Origin: an uncultured Collinsella sp.
Lineage (GTDB): Bacteria; Actinomycetota; Coriobacteriia; Coriobacteriales; Coriobacteriaceae
Direction of reading: 5' to 3'
Assembly (NCBI GenBank): GCA_900759045.1
Contig: CAAETU010000044.1
Coordinates: 1-33,073 of the forward strand
Length of the DNA stretch: 33,073 nucleotides
This document shows, piece by piece, positions 6,706-14,778 of the stretch. Within the stretch, counting starts at the first letter, position 1. Every line of letters starts with the position of its first letter. The translations under genes were made by a program, and so were the position numbers. Below the pieces are notes generated by a model. It was not told the origin of the DNA. It saw only the letters and a list, made by a program, of their open reading frames with translations, and searched no databases.

Positions 6706-8010
6706 ATGGAGAAAACCGCAGAGCAGCTGCACCGCGAGCGTATTGCCCTTGAGGGTGACACCCATGGCAAGAATAAATGGGCGATTCTGTTTACCGTGCT
6801 CATCATGACGTTTATGGTGTGCCTGGATTCGACCGTCGTGACCGTGGCGCTGCCCGTGATGCAAAAGGAACTGGGCGTGGGCCTCGATCGCATCCAGCTG
6901 GTGAGCTCGGTGTACCTGCTTGCGACATGCGTGGCTATGCTGCCGTTTGGCCGCCTGGGCGACGTGCGCGGCAAGGTGGGCGTGTTCCAGCTGGGTGTTA
7001 TCGTCTTTACGGTCGGTTCGCTGCTTTGTGGCCTTTCGGGTTCGCTCGAGGTTCTTATCCTGGCACGCATCGTTCAGGGTATTGGTTGCGCGGCGGCCAT
7101 GGCTAACAACATGGGCATCATCACCGAGTCGTTTCCGGCGTGCGAGCGCGGTCGTGCCATGGGTATTCTCGCGACCTTCGTGGCCCTCGGCATGATGTGT
7201 GGCCCCGTGCTCGGCGGCATGCTGGTGGCACGCTTTCCCTGGGAGAGCATCTTCCTCATCAACCTGCCCATTGGCGTCATCTCGTTTATCGTGGGGCTCT
7301 ACACGCTGCCGCATGTTAAGCCGGAGGCCGGCGAGCGCCCCATGTCGTTGGCGGAGGCCGCGCGTCGCTGCTTTGCAAATTCGGCCTTCACCATCAACCT
7401 TGCCTGCATGCTCATCGTGTTCGTTGGCATTGGCGCATCCGAGTTTATTCTTCCGTTCTATTTTCAGGACGCCCACGGATTTGGTTCTGACATTTCCGGC
7501 CTGCTCTTTTTGGCACTACCAATGGTGAATGCCTTTATCGGTCCGCTATCGGGTACGGTTTCGGACCGTGTTGGCTGCGAGGGCCCCACGGCGGTCGGCC
7601 TGGGCGTGTACGTGTGCGGTCTTTTTGCGGTAAGCACGCTCGACGAGCACTCTTCCATCCCTGTGATCGTGTGCTGCGTCGCATTTATGTCGTGCGGTAC
7701 GTCGATTTTCCAAAGCCCCAATAACTCCCTGTACATGGGCTCGGCTCCGCGCGAAGCGCTCGGTTTTGCGGGCAGCTTGGGCAGTTTGGCGCGCTATGCC
7801 GGCATGGCACTCGGCATTACGGTGGCGTCGAATATCCTGTATGGGCAGATGAGCGTGGCGATGGGCGAGGCCGTGACCAGTTTCGTTGCAGGCCGTCCGG
7901 ATGTATTCTTGTTTGGTTTTCGCTCGGTGTTCTACGTGCTCATGGCTGTGGCCGCTGTGGGCTTTGCGCTCGCCATGGTGCGTTTGGTGAGGATGCGCGC
8001 CCGCCATTAG
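6706..8010 (+). CDS. MFS drug:proton antiporter, DHA2 (EmrB/QacA) type
   Basis: A 434-residue integral membrane protein built almost wholly of hydrophobic helices. The first helix carries MVCLDSTVVTVALPVM, matching the DHA2 motif D1 (LDxTxVNVALP). Motif A is FGRLGDVRGK, and the motif C-like stretch is GMMCGPVLGGML in helix 5. The family exports lipophilic compounds in exchange for protons; the substrate is unknown. ATG at 6706 is preferred to the ATG at 6700, which directly abuts the AAAGG ribosome-binding site. At about 434 residues it is shorter than 14-helix DHA2 members (about 500), so 12-13 helices are more likely. It is separated from metY by a terminator and is probably independent. 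Confidence 0.88.
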   Translation: MEKTAEQLHRERIALEGDTHGKNKWAILFTVLIMTFMVCLDSTVVTVALPVMQKELGVGLDRIQLVSSVYLLATCVAMLPFGRLGDVRGKVGVFQLGVIVFTVGSLLCGLSGSLEVLILARIVQGIGCAAAMANNMGIITESFPACERGRAMGILATFVALGMMCGPVLGGMLVARFPWESIFLINLPIGVISFIVGLYTLPHVKPEAGERPMSLAEAARRCFANSAFTINLACMLIVFVGIGASEFILPFYFQDAHGFGSDISGLLFLALPMVNAFIGPLSGTVSDRVGCEGPTAVGLGVYVCGLFAVSTLDEHSSIPVIVCCVAFMSCGTSIFQSPNNSLYMGSAPREALGFAGSLGSLARYAGMALGITVASNILYGQMSVAMGEAVTSFVAGRPDVFLFGFRSVFYVLMAVAAVGFALAMVRLVRMRARH

Positions 8011-8108
8011 CTTGTGGTGGCAGGCTTGCCACGAATCGGGCCTATTTACTGGTCTTGCAGCTTTATGGTGCGATGTGGCTTGTGGGGCGGGCGGGGGTCG
8101 GTCCGTGG

Positions 8109-8114
8109 TAGACT
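8109..8114 (+). promoter_or_regulatory. Extended -10 element before xpt
   Basis: TGG followed by TAGACT (8109-8114), an extended -10 pattern 55 bases ahead of the ATG; no convincing -35 is seen. No purine riboswitch core was found in the 159-bp upstream region. Confidence 0.4.
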
Positions 8115-8169
8115 ATCGAACAACGTTTATTAATCGCGCGGTATCGTTGCCGCGAGAAGGGGTTGCGCC

Positions 8170-8748
8170 ATGCAGGAGCTTGAGGATCGTATTCGCCATG
8201 ACGGCATCGTAAAGGCCGGTAACGTCCTTAAGGTTGATGCCTTCCTCAACCACCAGTGCGACGTTGAGCTGTTCGACCACATGGGTGCCGAGTGGGCCCG
8301 TCTGTTCGAGGGTGTCGAGATCAACAAGATCTTGACGATCGAGGCTTCGGGCATTGGCATGGCTTGCATCGCAGCTCAGCATTTTGGCGGCGTGCCGGTG
8401 GTCTTTGCCAAGAAGGCCCAGTCCATCAACCTTGACGGCGAGCAATATGCCACGACCATCTACTCCTTTACCAAGCAGAAGGAGTATCCGGTCATCGTTG
8501 GCAAGCGCTTTCTGTCCGAGGGCGACAAGGTCCTGATTATCGACGACTTTTTGGCCAACGGCTGCGCGCTCGAGGGTCTTATCAAGATTTGTGAGGCTGC
8601 GGGTGCCGAGGTTGCCGGCATCGGCATCGCCGTGGAGAAGGGTTTCCAGGGCGGTGGCGATAAGCTCCGCGAGCGCGGCTTCCGCGTTGAGAGCCTGGCC
8701 CGTATCGCCGATATGGACTGCGAGACCGGCGAGATCACCTTCGCCTAG
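8170..8748 (+). CDS. xpt: Xanthine phosphoribosyltransferase
   Basis: A 192-residue type I phosphoribosyltransferase that converts xanthine and PRPP to XMP in purine salvage. The PRPP-binding loop appears as VLIIDDFLANGCALEGL near residues 125-141, the Xpt signature. Also visible are KILTIEASGIGMACIAA and the flexible-loop region FAKKAQSINLDGEQYATTIY. Length matches the family (about 190). AAGGGG lies 7 bases upstream of the ATG. It is followed by a perfect palindrome at 8776 that should terminate it. Confidence 0.95.
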   Translation: MQELEDRIRHDGIVKAGNVLKVDAFLNHQCDVELFDHMGAEWARLFEGVEINKILTIEASGIGMACIAAQHFGGVPVVFAKKAQSINLDGEQYATTIYSFTKQKEYPVIVGKRFLSEGDKVLIIDDFLANGCALEGLIKICEAAGAEVAGIGIAVEKGFQGGGDKLRERGFRVESLARIADMDCETGEITFA

Positions 8749-8775
8749 GCGCGCAACACAAGCGATTGGTATGCG

Positions 8776-8811
8776 ATGTGACAAAGGGACTGTCCCTTTG
8801 TCACATTTTTT
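8776..8811. repeat. Perfect 31-bp palindrome with T-run (dispersed repeat and terminator)
   Basis: A 15-base arm (8776-8790) is repeated as its exact inverse complement (8792-8806) around a single T, then T6. The arms begin ATGTGACAAAGGGAC. The same design in decayed form is at 672-706. It sits between xpt and the GGQ protein gene and can terminate xpt transcription. The near-zero loop makes it more like a mobile palindromic repeat than an ordinary terminator. Confidence 0.75.
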
Positions 8812-8831
8812 GTATGAGGGGAGGTGTTGAT

Positions 8832-9212
8832 ATGGACGAGAACAAGATGGGATGGCGCGAGTATGCACGCTATGCCGAGATGTCGGCCGAGGAGTTGGCG
8901 CGCGATTGCGAGGTGCAGGTGTTTCGCGCGACGGGTCCGGGCGGACAGGGCGTGAACACGACGGACTCGGCGGTGCGCATGAAGCATGGGCCCACGGGGA
9001 TTGTCGTGACGGCGCGCGAGAGCCGTAGTCAGTTCCAAAACCGTAGTAGCTGTCTGCGTAAGCTGAGGGCAGAGCTTGAACGTCGTGGCCGTCCGCCGCG
9101 CCGACGCGTAAAGACCAAGGTGCCTCAGCGATCGCGCCAGCACAGGCTCAACGACAAGCACTTCAACGCGATTAAAAAGGCCAACCGACGTAAACCGGGC
9201 AGCGACGAATGA
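8832..9212 (+). CDS. Stand-alone RF-1 domain protein with GGQ motif (ArfB/ICT1-like)
   Basis: A 126-residue protein consisting of a class I release factor catalytic domain: the GGQ motif is in ATGPGGQGVNTTDSAVRMKH (about residues 38-57), followed by RSQFQNRSSCLRKLR and a basic C-terminal tail (RRRVKTKVPQRSRQHR, KKANRRKP). It lacks the codon-recognition domains of RF1/RF2. Such proteins hydrolyse peptidyl-tRNA on stalled ribosomes; the basic tail inserts in the empty mRNA channel in ArfB. Because the GGQ and tail organisation also occurs in C12orf65-like and other RF-like proteins, the exact subgroup is left open. The ATG at 8832 follows GGGGAGGTG. Confidence 0.85.
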   Translation: MDENKMGWREYARYAEMSAEELARDCEVQVFRATGPGGQGVNTTDSAVRMKHGPTGIVVTARESRSQFQNRSSCLRKLRAELERRGRPPRRRVKTKVPQRSRQHRLNDKHFNAIKKANRRKPGSDE

Positions 9213-9220
9213 TCTCCTCA

Positions 9221-9291
9221 TAAGTTGCGGTGAAATAGGGACTGTTTTGCGGCTTTAGCTGCATAAACAGTCCCTATTTCACCGCAACTTA
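9221..9291. repeat. 71-bp near-perfect palindrome between convergent genes
   Basis: Left arm 9221-9247 is the exact inverse complement of 9265-9291 (27 bp). Inside, TGCGGC (9248-9253) pairs with GCTGCA (9258-9263) around TTTA. The arms start TAAGTTGCGGTGAAATAGGG and carry the same GGGACTGT core as the palindrome at 8776. An 18-base copy of the left arm recurs at 32941. It lies between the GGQ gene (+) and the lipid kinase gene (-), so it probably terminates both; the size suggests a mobile palindromic repeat. Confidence 0.8.
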
Positions 9292-9298
9292 GGTGGGG

Positions 9299-10159
9299 TT
9301 AGTGGGTTGGGTGCCAGACGTGGAGGGCGCCGGCCAGGACGTCCACCTCGATGCGCGAGGCGACGATGGGCTCGCCGTCGGCTTGGATGGGGTAGTCGGG
9401 CTCCTCGAACGTGAGCTCGGCATGACGGCAACGACGCATGCGAACCGGCGGCAGCTTGGTATGGTGGCCGTCCTTGGCCGAAAGAAACATAGGCAGGGCA
9501 ACCGCACGAGGGACGGGGCCGCAGGCGTAGCAGACGTCGAGCATGCCGTCGCGGGGGTCGGCATCGGGACAGATGCGATAGCGCAGGCCAAACTGCTCAA
9601 GTCCCGAAAGGGTGTAGAGCGGCGCGCCCGTCAAGCCGGTCTTTTTGCGCAGCTCGGTGGTGCCAAGGCCGATGGCGGCATCGATGCCGACCGAAAGCGT
9701 CTGGTCGTAGTACTCAACGGCAGCCTCGCCGCTGCCGCTCGCAGGGCTCCACGAGCGAATGCGCCCGATATCCTGGTGTTGCAGCTCGCAGGTGAGCAGC
9801 GCGCCAAAATCTTTGCTGGAGAAATCGTCGATGCCGAGTGTTTGGGCAAAATCATTGCCGGAGCCTACGGGCAGGACGGCAAGCGCCGATCGAACCGCCT
9901 CTTCTTGCGCCATCAAGCCATTGACGACCTCGTGGATCACGCCGTCGCCGCCGAGTGCGATAACCGTGCGGTAGCCCTGAGCCTGTGCAGCCAGTTCCTT
10001 GGCGTGTCCCATGCGCTCGGTCAGCACCAGGTCAAACTGGGATGCACGTGCGGTCATGTCCAAAAAGCGCTGCAGGCGCTCGGCAACTTCGCGCGCCGCA
10101 CCCGACTGGGCGGCTGGGTTGGCGATGATGAGCGTGCGACCAAAATCAGTTGCGTGCAT
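9299..10159 (-). CDS. Diacylglycerol/lipid kinase family protein (DgkB/YegS type)
   Basis: A 286-residue soluble lipid kinase of the DAGK catalytic domain family, transferring ATP gamma-phosphate to a lipid hydroxyl such as diacylglycerol. ATP-binding motifs: LIIANPAAQSG at the start, ALGGDGVIHEVVNGL (GGDG, about residue 70) and LPVGSGNDFAQTLG. ATG at 10159 is selected because GGGAG lies 7 bases upstream; the longer open frame has no ribosome-binding site. It follows the ClC gene on the same strand with an 87-bp gap and may be co-transcribed. The lipid substrate is not determinable. Confidence 0.88.
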   Translation of the reverse strand: MHATDFGRTLIIANPAAQSGAAREVAERLQRFLDMTARASQFDLVLTERMGHAKELAAQAQGYRTVIALGGDGVIHEVVNGLMAQEEAVRSALAVLPVGSGNDFAQTLGIDDFSSKDFGALLTCELQHQDIGRIRSWSPASGSGEAAVEYYDQTLSVGIDAAIGLGTTELRKKTGLTGAPLYTLSGLEQFGLRYRICPDADPRDGMLDVCYACGPVPRAVALPMFLSAKDGHHTKLPPVRMRRCRHAELTFEEPDYPIQADGEPIVASRIEVDVLAGALHVWHPTH

Positions 10160-10246
10160 GGGGCGACTCCCGGCGTATGACGTGACGGTGCGGTCGCGCT
10201 CAGGTCGAATTGCCCCTGATTGTGGCTGCACGGCGAATACTAACGT

Positions 10247-11668
10247 CTACTCTATCAGGTCGTTGTGGCGCTCGATAGCATCCGCTACTGTACCGCCCTC
10301 ATCCACAATAAGCGAACGGCGCTTGGGCGAGATGATGCGCTGGGCGGGGTACACGCCGCGGTGTCCGCCGACGAGATAGCTGATAAACGCTACGATCACG
10401 AAGAAGCCGGCTGCCGTGCCGTGGAACAGGTCGATGGCCATCATGCAGGTGGTGATGGGCACGTTGAGGCCGGCGCAGAACACGCCGAGCATGCCCAGCG
10501 CCGCCAGAAAGCTGGGGTCAATCCCGACGAGGCAACCGATCCAGCCGCCGAGCGCCGCACCGATGCCAAACAGGGGCGTGACCTCGCCGCCTTGGAAGCC
10601 GGCGCCCAGGGTGAGCGCCGTCACCACGAGCTTGATGGCTGCGTCGGCAAGGGTTGTGTTACCGGCGAACCCGGCGCCCGAGAGCCAGGTGGCAAGGCCG
10701 GCATACTTCCAGGCGTCGAGCACCGCGTAGGCCGCGAGCACCACGAGCGCGCCCACGAGTGCGCGAGCAAGGTAGTTGGTGATAAAGCGACCGTACAGGC
10801 TCTTGACGGTTCGAACCGACCAGGCAAAGAGGCGTGCCGTCAAACCGAAGATAATGGCGCTGATAACAACGATGACAACCGTCCGTGGTGTCATGTTGGG
10901 AACGCTGGCGATAACATTCGCCTCGTACTCGGTTCCCAAGGCAAGCGACGTAAAATAGCCGGTAAACGAGGCGACCAGGCAGTAGATGCCTGCGGTGTAG
11001 TCGATTTTGCCAATAAAGCACATCTCCATGCCAAAGAAAGCTCCGGCAAGGGGCGAACCGAATACGGCGCCAAAGGCCGACGAGATGCCGGCGAGCATGA
11101 GGTCGTGGTGGTCATGCTTTTTGAGGTGGGCGAGGTTCGAGATGTTGCTGGCGATGGTGCCGCCAATCTGCACCGCGGCTCCCTCGCGACCGGCCGATCC
11201 GCCCGTTAGGTGCGTGAGCGTGGAGCAGACGAAGGTGAGGACGGCCATGCGCATATGGATGAGGCGTGTGCCCAGAGCGGAGTCGATGACCAGGTTGTTG
11301 CCACGCTTGGCGGCGAGACCGTGGTTCTTGTACACCCATGCGGTAGCCACGCCCACGACGGGGAGCATGGCGTAGATCCACGCGTGGTGCTCGCGATAAT
11401 CGGTCGCGATATTCAGCGAGGCCAAAAACGCCCAAGCGGCAACGCCCATGGCGAGCGAGACGATGACGACGAGTACGAGCAACTTGGCGCTCGCGAGTAG
11501 GTTGCGGACGTTGCGGCGCGTGTCGGCAGCCAAGAGATGCTCGGAGCGGGTGAGCTGTTGCCTGCCGGCCATGATAACGTCGTTCAGGGAGAAAAAGCCG
11601 CCGTCGTCGAGCGACTGGGAATGATCCTGCGCTTCGTTTGCGCTTTCGGGTTTGTCGTTATGAGCCAT
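10247..11668 (-). CDS. ClC-family anion channel/transporter
   Basis: A 473-residue membrane protein. ClC hallmarks: HLTGGSAGREGAAVQIGG (the GREG motif with the gating glutamate) and AGFQGGEVTPLFGIGAALGG (the GGxxxP-like motif of helix N), plus SAFGAVFGSPLAGAFFGMEM. The N-terminal 60 residues are hydrophilic and no C-terminal CBS domains are present. The GREGxxVQ form also occurs in fluoride-exporting CLC-F members, so chloride versus fluoride cannot be settled here; no fluoride riboswitch was seen upstream. The ATG at 11668 has AGAGGA 4-5 bases upstream. It is divergent from moeA. Confidence 0.85.
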   Translation of the reverse strand: MAHNDKPESANEAQDHSQSLDDGGFFSLNDVIMAGRQQLTRSEHLLAADTRRNVRNLLASAKLLVLVVIVSLAMGVAAWAFLASLNIATDYREHHAWIYAMLPVVGVATAWVYKNHGLAAKRGNNLVIDSALGTRLIHMRMAVLTFVCSTLTHLTGGSAGREGAAVQIGGTIASNISNLAHLKKHDHHDLMLAGISSAFGAVFGSPLAGAFFGMEMCFIGKIDYTAGIYCLVASFTGYFTSLALGTEYEANVIASVPNMTPRTVVIVVISAIIFGLTARLFAWSVRTVKSLYGRFITNYLARALVGALVVLAAYAVLDAWKYAGLATWLSGAGFAGNTTLADAAIKLVVTALTLGAGFQGGEVTPLFGIGAALGGWIGCLVGIDPSFLAALGMLGVFCAGLNVPITTCMMAIDLFHGTAAGFFVIVAFISYLVGGHRGVYPAQRIISPKRRSLIVDEGGTVADAIERHNDLIE

Positions 11669-11815
11669 ACGTTCCTCTTTTAGGTTGCAACGCAAGCATT
11701 ATAAAACGAGGTAAACGCGACGAGCCGGTGGGTTGGTTTCCATTCTGTTTCGCGGCCTGCAACCGACAGGTGTATTTGCGGGTTCAGGCCGAGTCGCGGT
11801 TGTGCGTCGGGGGAT

Positions 11816-11821
11816 TATACT
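11816..11821 (+). promoter_or_regulatory. -10 element of the moeA promoter
   Basis: TATACT lies 57 bases before the moeA ATG in the divergent ClC/moeA region. No good -35 is visible at the expected distance, and no Moco riboswitch was recognised. Confidence 0.35.
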
Positions 11822-11878
11822 GAGGCAAGCATAAAGAATCGGCGCCTCTGTTGTGCGCCGTGGCATTAAGAGGTGCAT

Positions 11879-13141
11879 ATGGCAGAGAAACTCATTCCGC
11901 TGGAGGACGCGCAGTCGATTGTCCTGTCGCACGTTGCTCCGACCGATCTCGTCGAGATTCCCGTGTGGCAGGCGGCTGGTTTTCCCTTGGCCGAGGATGC
12001 TGTGGCCGATATCGACATTTCACCGTTTGCCAACAGCGCCATGGACGGGTATGCCGTGCACGCAGCCGATCTTGCTGCAGCCACCGGTGACACTCCGGTG
12101 ACGCTCGACGTTATCGGACACGAGGCCGCGGGCCATGTGTTTGAGGGCGCAATCGGCGCGGGCGAGACGGTCCGCATCATGACGGGCGCGTCGGTGCCCG
12201 AGGGTGCGGATGCTGTGGTGAAATACGAGATCGTCGACGTGCTCGACGGTGACGGCAAAGAGGGCTCGCGTGTGAGGTTCTCGGCGCCGGCCAAGGTGGG
12301 GGAGAACGTTCGCTCTGCCGCCGAGGAGGCCCATGCCGGCGACGTCGTGATGCGTGCTGGCGAGGTTGTGGCTCCGGCAGGCGCCGGCCTGCTGGCAAGC
12401 GCCGGTTATGCGAGCGTGAAGGTGCATGCCGCCCCGCGCGTGGGCATTATCTCGCTGGGGACGGAACTGGTCGCGCCGAGTGAGCTGCCGGCGCGCGGGC
12501 AGATTCGCGACTCCAACTCGTCCGCGTTGATGGCCGAGGCACTCGATGCGGGAGCCGAGCCCGTGTTCTACGGCATTGCGCCGGATGATGAGCAGGTGAT
12601 TGCCGAGCTGGTACATCGTGCCGTGCAGGAGTGCGATTTTGTCATTACGAGCGGTGGCGCCTCGGCGGGCGATTACGACTATGTGACGGCGCTGGTCCAG
12701 CGCGAGGGCGAGGTACTCTTCGATCGCATCTCGATGCGTCCGGGTAAGGCCATCACGTTTGGTTTGCTCGGGGGTAAGCCCTACCTGGGGCTTTCAGGCA
12801 ATCCCGCGGCGGCGTATGTGGGCTTTGAGATGCTCGCCCGCCCGTCGATCCGCAAGATGCGCGGCTTTGCAGAGGGGGCGCGTCCCGTGCAGCGAGCGGC
12901 TCTTACCCACGGTGTGAAGAAGCGCCAGGACCGACGCTTCTTCGATCGCGCGACGGTTTTGCGCGACCCCGAGACCGGTGAGCTGTTGGTGACCGAGGCC
13001 AAGACGCAGAATTCGGCGCTGCTCGGCACGATGCAGCGGGCCAACTGTCTGCTGCGTATTGACGAAGGCCCGTGCGAGCTCAAGGCGGGCGACGTCGTGG
13101 ATGTCGTGCGTGTCGACCTGCCTGAGGGAACGGTGCTATAG
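11879..13141 (+). CDS. moeA: Molybdopterin molybdenumtransferase MoeA
   Basis: A 420-residue enzyme that inserts molybdate into adenylylated molybdopterin at the last step of molybdenum cofactor synthesis. Motifs in order: FANSAMDGYAVHAADL (about residues 44-59), ETVRIMTGASVPEGADAVV, VGIISLGTELV (about residue 190), GQIRDSNSSALMAEAL, and the MoCF domain ITSGGASAGDYDYV followed by MRPGKAITFG and LSGNPAAAYV. Length is normal for MoeA. ATG at 11879 has AAGAGG 5 bases upstream; the in-frame GTG at 11873 overlaps that site. It heads a molybdenum block: mogA begins 11 bases after its stop. Confidence 0.96.
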   Translation: MAEKLIPLEDAQSIVLSHVAPTDLVEIPVWQAAGFPLAEDAVADIDISPFANSAMDGYAVHAADLAAATGDTPVTLDVIGHEAAGHVFEGAIGAGETVRIMTGASVPEGADAVVKYEIVDVLDGDGKEGSRVRFSAPAKVGENVRSAAEEAHAGDVVMRAGEVVAPAGAGLLASAGYASVKVHAAPRVGIISLGTELVAPSELPARGQIRDSNSSALMAEALDAGAEPVFYGIAPDDEQVIAELVHRAVQECDFVITSGGASAGDYDYVTALVQREGEVLFDRISMRPGKAITFGLLGGKPYLGLSGNPAAAYVGFEMLARPSIRKMRGFAEGARPVQRAALTHGVKKRQDRRFFDRATVLRDPETGELLVTEAKTQNSALLGTMQRANCLLRIDEGPCELKAGDVVDVVRVDLPEGTVL

Positions 13142-13151
13142 GAGGATCGCT

Positions 13152-13631
13152 ATGGAGTTGAAGATTTCGATCGTGACGTGCTCGGATACGCGCGATCTTA
13201 CTCAGGACGAGGCCGGAGCCGCACTCGAGGAACTTATCGAGGCGCAGGGCTGGACGGTCGCCTCACATGTGGTCGTGCGCGACGACGTCAGCGAGATCGG
13301 TGATGCCATTGTGGAAGCCGCCGATGAGTGCCACGCCAATGTCGTGCTCACCTGCGGCGGCACGGGGCTTTCGATGCGCGATGTGACGCCCGAGGCGACG
13401 CGTGCCGTTTGCGACCGCGATGTGCCGGGTATTGCCGAGGCAATCCGTGCGTACTCGATGACCAAGACGCGCCGCGCCATGCTCTCACGCGCTATTTGCA
13501 TGCAACGAGGTCATACACTTGTCGTAAACTTTCCCGGTTCTACGAAGGCCGCCCGCGAAAGCTGGGAGGCCGTGAGTGACCAGCTGGAGCATGCGGCTCA
13601 GATGACAGCGGGCGGCGGACATACCAACTAA
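13152..13631 (+). CDS. mogA: Molybdopterin adenylyltransferase (MogA/MoaB family)
   Basis: A 159-residue MoCF-fold enzyme that adenylylates molybdopterin before MoeA acts. Diagnostic segment: LTCGGTGLSMRDVTPEATRA, followed by DVPGIAEAIRA and VNFPGSTKAARESW. A frame open upstream overlaps moeA, but the ATG at 13152 has GGAGG starting at 13141, directly over the moeA stop, so translation is likely coupled. MogA and MoaB cannot be separated reliably by sequence inspection; the pairing with moeA supports the adenylyltransferase role. Confidence 0.92.
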   Translation: MELKISIVTCSDTRDLTQDEAGAALEELIEAQGWTVASHVVVRDDVSEIGDAIVEAADECHANVVLTCGGTGLSMRDVTPEATRAVCDRDVPGIAEAIRAYSMTKTRRAMLSRAICMQRGHTLVVNFPGSTKAARESWEAVSDQLEHAAQMTAGGGHTN

Positions 13632-13647
13632 GCGGTTTACCTGCGGC

Positions 13648-13676
13648 GGGGCAACCTTATCGGTCGCTCCGTTTTT
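13648..13676 (+). terminator. Probable terminator between mogA and modA
   Basis: GGGGCAACC (13648-13656) pairs with GGTCGCTCC (13662-13670) with one wobble and one mismatch, followed by GTTTTTGTTTT. This suggests that modABC has its own promoter. Confidence 0.55.
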
Positions 13677-13721
13677 GTTTTCCACCGAATCGACGCCGAG
13701 GTGCATGCTAACTCGAAACTA

Positions 13722-13774
13722 TATTCTCTGACGAGAATAATTTCTCACTATCATTATTCGCGCAGAAGTATAAT
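13722..13774 (+). promoter_or_regulatory. modA promoter with upstream AT-rich dyads
   Basis: A consensus -10, TATAAT, is at 13769-13774; the -35 is poor. Just upstream, TATTCTC (13722-13728) and GAGAATA (13733-13739) form a perfect dyad with a 4-bp spacer, and GAATAAT (13735-13741) also pairs with ATTATTC (13753-13759). The overlapping dyads next to a weak -35 are typical of a regulator-controlled promoter. They do not match the E. coli ModE box. Confidence 0.5.
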
Positions 13775-13834
13775 CTGATTGCAGATTAAAGCCCGCGGTG
13801 GGGTACCCGGGCACAAGGTCCGAAAGGGTTGAAT

Positions 13835-14710
13835 ATGTTCGATATGGTTTCTCGTCGCGGATTCGTCTCGTTTTCTGCTGTCGCCGCTGCCGGCCTTGGT
13901 CTTGCCGGCTGCTCGGGCAGCAAGACGTCCGAGCCGGCCGGATCCGATGCCGGCTCCGCCAAGGCCTCTTCCAAGAAGGAAACCGTCGAGCTGCAGGTCT
14001 TTGCCGCTAACTCCCTCGAGAAGGCCCTTCCCGAGGTCCAGGAGCTCTACACCGACCAGACCGGCACCACCTTTGCCGACACGCAGTTTAAGGCCTCCGG
14101 CGACCTCGTTGAGCAGATGAAGGCCGGCGCCACGGTCGACGTGCTCATCACCGCTTCCAAGGGCACCATGGATGACGCTGAGACCGCCGAGCTCGTCGAC
14201 GCCGACACCCGTGAGGATATGTTCGTCAACGACCTCGTGATCATTCGCGCCGAGGGCTCCGACACCAAGGTCGAGGCCATCGCCGACGTCGCGAACCTGG
14301 ACGGCAAGATTGCCATCGGCGACGCCAAGACCGTCCCCGCCGGCAAGTACGCCAACCAGGCGCTGGCCTCCGTGGGCCTCTACACCGGCACCGAGGGCGA
14401 TGACGGCGAGTACGCGCCCGAGATCGCCGACAAGGTCGCGCTTGCCGACAAGGTCGGTACCGCTGCCGCCTATGTCTCTACGGGCGACTGCGTGGCCGGT
14501 TTTGTCTACAGCTCCGACATCTTCCGCTACGACGGCATCGAGGAGGCCTTCGTGTGCCCCGAGGACTCGCACAAGCCCATCGTGTACCCGGGCGCCGTTG
14601 CCGAGGGCTCCGAGCATGCCGACGAGGCCAAGGCGTTCATCGATTTCTGCCTGACCAACAAGAAGGTGCAGAAGATCTGGGCCAAGTACGGCTTTGAGCT
14701 TTCCGCGTAG
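13835..14710 (+). CDS. modA: Molybdate-binding lipoprotein ModA
   Basis: A 291-residue extracellular solute-binding protein of the molybdate ABC importer. The N-terminus MFDMVSRRGFVSFSA has a twin-arginine-like pair followed by a hydrophobic run and a lipobox LAGC (Cys about 26), so it is a membrane-anchored lipoprotein. The mature part shows ModA features: LQVFAANSLEKALPEVQ, QFKASGDLVEQMKAGATVDV, FVNDLVIIRA, IAIGDAKTVPAGKYANQAL and GTAAAYVSTGDCVAGFVYSS. The ATG at 13835 has AAAGG 7 bases upstream; an in-frame TTG at 13829 is too close. It leads the modABC operon. Tungstate specificity is possible but less likely beside moeA/mogA. Confidence 0.93.
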   Translation: MFDMVSRRGFVSFSAVAAAGLGLAGCSGSKTSEPAGSDAGSAKASSKKETVELQVFAANSLEKALPEVQELYTDQTGTTFADTQFKASGDLVEQMKAGATVDVLITASKGTMDDAETAELVDADTREDMFVNDLVIIRAEGSDTKVEAIADVANLDGKIAIGDAKTVPAGKYANQALASVGLYTGTEGDDGEYAPEIADKVALADKVGTAAAYVSTGDCVAGFVYSSDIFRYDGIEEAFVCPEDSHKPIVYPGAVAEGSEHADEAKAFIDFCLTNKKVQKIWAKYGFELSA

Positions 14711-14778
14711 AGCGGCTTGGCGCGATAATTCCATCGTTTTGTGTTTCACTCCGTCCTTGTATTCTCTTGGAGCTTTTC

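Noticed and set aside
5274..7070. Long minus-strand open frame opposite metY and the efflux gene (also 1779-2828, 19371-20945 and 21855-23045)
   Set aside because: High-GC antisense shadows: low-complexity or Arg/His/Ala-rich translations, no ribosome-binding sites, and the opposite strand encodes clearly recognisable proteins.
8011..8169. Purine riboswitch upstream of xpt
   Set aside because: The conserved purine-aptamer loop and junction sequences are absent; only an extended -10 is visible.
672..9291. CRISPR array from repeated palindromes
   Set aside because: The repeats are single, kilobases apart and not separated by regular spacers; no cas genes.
11669..11878. Fluoride or Moco riboswitch between the ClC gene and moeA
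   Set aside because: No fluoride riboswitch core or Moco motif could be matched on either strand.
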